The notes under the pieces are model-generated. The model saw only the letters and a list, made by a program, of their open reading frames with translations, made no database searches and was not told where the DNA came from. Shown piece by piece: positions 4,604 to 5,139 of a DNA stretch of 5,139 bases. The translations under genes were made by a program, and so were the position numbers. Source of the stretch: Clostridium sp. CAG:169 (GTDB taxonomy: Bacteria > Bacillota > Clostridia > Oscillospirales > Ruminococcaceae); assembly GCA_000435195.1 (NCBI GenBank), contig FR880282.1, forward strand, positions 2,212-7,350. Reading direction: 5' to 3'. Numbering within the stretch: position 1 is the first letter of the stretch; every line of letters starts with the position of its first letter.

Positions 4604-5139
4604 ATGGCTTCCCTTCTTATCAAAAATATTGGTATGCTGGCGACCGCCTGCGGCGACCGGGCAAAATCCGGCAAGGCACAGGGCGAAATCCTGACTTTGC
4701 AAAACGCCTATGTTCTGGTGCAGGACGAGCAGATTTTGGAAATCGGACAGGGTGAACCGACAATCGACCCTGCGTGTGAGGTCATCGACGCACAGGGCAA
4801 ACTGGTCACCGCCGGTCTGGTGGATGCACACACCCATCTGGTGTTCGGCGGCTGGCGCGAAAATGAACTTGCCCTTAAACTGCACGGTGTCCCCTATCTG
4901 GACATCCTGGCGCAGGGCGGCGGCATACTGTCCACCGTGCGCAGCACACGCGCTGCCAGCGAGGACGAACTGTTTGACAAAACTGCCAAAGCACTGGACA
5001 CCATGCTCTCGCTGGGCACTACCACCTGTGAAGCAAAAAGCGGCTACGGGCTGGACTTTGAAAATGAGTGTAAACAGCTCAACGTTACCCGGCGGCTTAA
5101 CCAGTCGCAGCCGGTGGAGCTGGTATCCACCTTCATGGC
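4604..5139 (+). CDS. hutI: Imidazolonepropionase (C-terminus cut by window edge)
   Basis: This amidohydrolase-superfamily enzyme hydrolyses 4-imidazolone-5-propionate to N-formimino-L-glutamate, the step between HutU and FtcD. The first 178 residues are present; the family is usually about 405-420 aa, so less than half is visible. The N-terminal beta-rich part ends in GKLVTAGLVDAHTHLVFGGWRENE. His76 and His78 form the metal-binding HxH of the superfamily, and Arg85 lies in the conserved FGGxR substrate segment. Further family signatures are GGGILSTVRSTR (105-116) and GTTTCEAKSGYGLD (138-151). The visible end, ELVSTFM, is where the family continues into its GAHA segment with further metal ligands. 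The frame is open to the edge with no sign of damage. Histidine ammonia-lyase and a formimidoyl-THF cyclodeaminase would be expected downstream. Confidence 0.97.
   Translation, partial: MASLLIKNIGMLATACGDRAKSGKAQGEILTLQNAYVLVQDEQILEIGQGEPTIDPACEVIDAQGKLVTAGLVDAHTHLVFGGWRENELALKLHGVPYLDILAQGGGILSTVRSTRAASEDELFDKTAKALDTMLSLGTTTCEAKSGYGLDFENECKQLNVTRRLNQSQPVELVSTFM

Overview
The window suggests a chromosomal segment of an anaerobic, probably gut-associated Clostridia member (Oscillospirales/Ruminococcaceae-like). This rests on moderately high GC, strong AGGAGG-type Shine-Dalgarno sites, a tetrahydrofolate-linked histidine degradation cluster, and hairpin-rich intergenic repeats of a kind I associate with that group. 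The taxonomic assignment is inference; no rRNA or marker gene is present.

Layout: (1) Positions 1-779, minus strand: a mechanosensitive channel of the MscS family, cut by the left window edge so its C-terminus is missing. (2) Positions 780-1191: a divergent intergenic stretch. It holds a short minus-strand open frame that looks like the 3' end of a broken gene ending 10 bases before mscS, followed by degenerate copies of a dispersed repeat, then the hutU leader. (3) Positions 1192-3210: hutU, urocanate hydratase of the long (~670 aa) class. (4) Positions 3211-3677: a 467-base gap inside the cluster, filled by two identical 157-bp direct repeats (3214-3370 and 3455-3611). Long inverted repeats lie between them and another hairpin lies before ftcD. 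(5) Positions 3678-4574: ftcD, a stand-alone glutamate formimidoyltransferase. (6) Position 4604 to the right edge: the first 178 codons of hutI, imidazolonepropionase.

The three plus-strand enzymes cover consecutive steps of histidine catabolism. HutU converts urocanate to imidazolonepropionate, HutI opens the ring to N-formimino-L-glutamate, and FtcD moves the formimino group to tetrahydrofolate, releasing glutamate. Histidine ammonia-lyase (hutH) and a formimidoyl-THF cyclodeaminase (fchA) are needed to complete the route. Neither is in the window, and they are expected downstream of hutI.

The enzymes are ordinary. The unusual content is the repeat system: a 14-bp box (CTGARCYTGCACCC) occurs five times in one orientation, three times left of hutU and twice right of it. 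The perfect 157-bp duplication starts 3 bases after the hutU stop codon. I see no tRNA, rRNA, CRISPR array, transposase or convincing intrinsic terminator.
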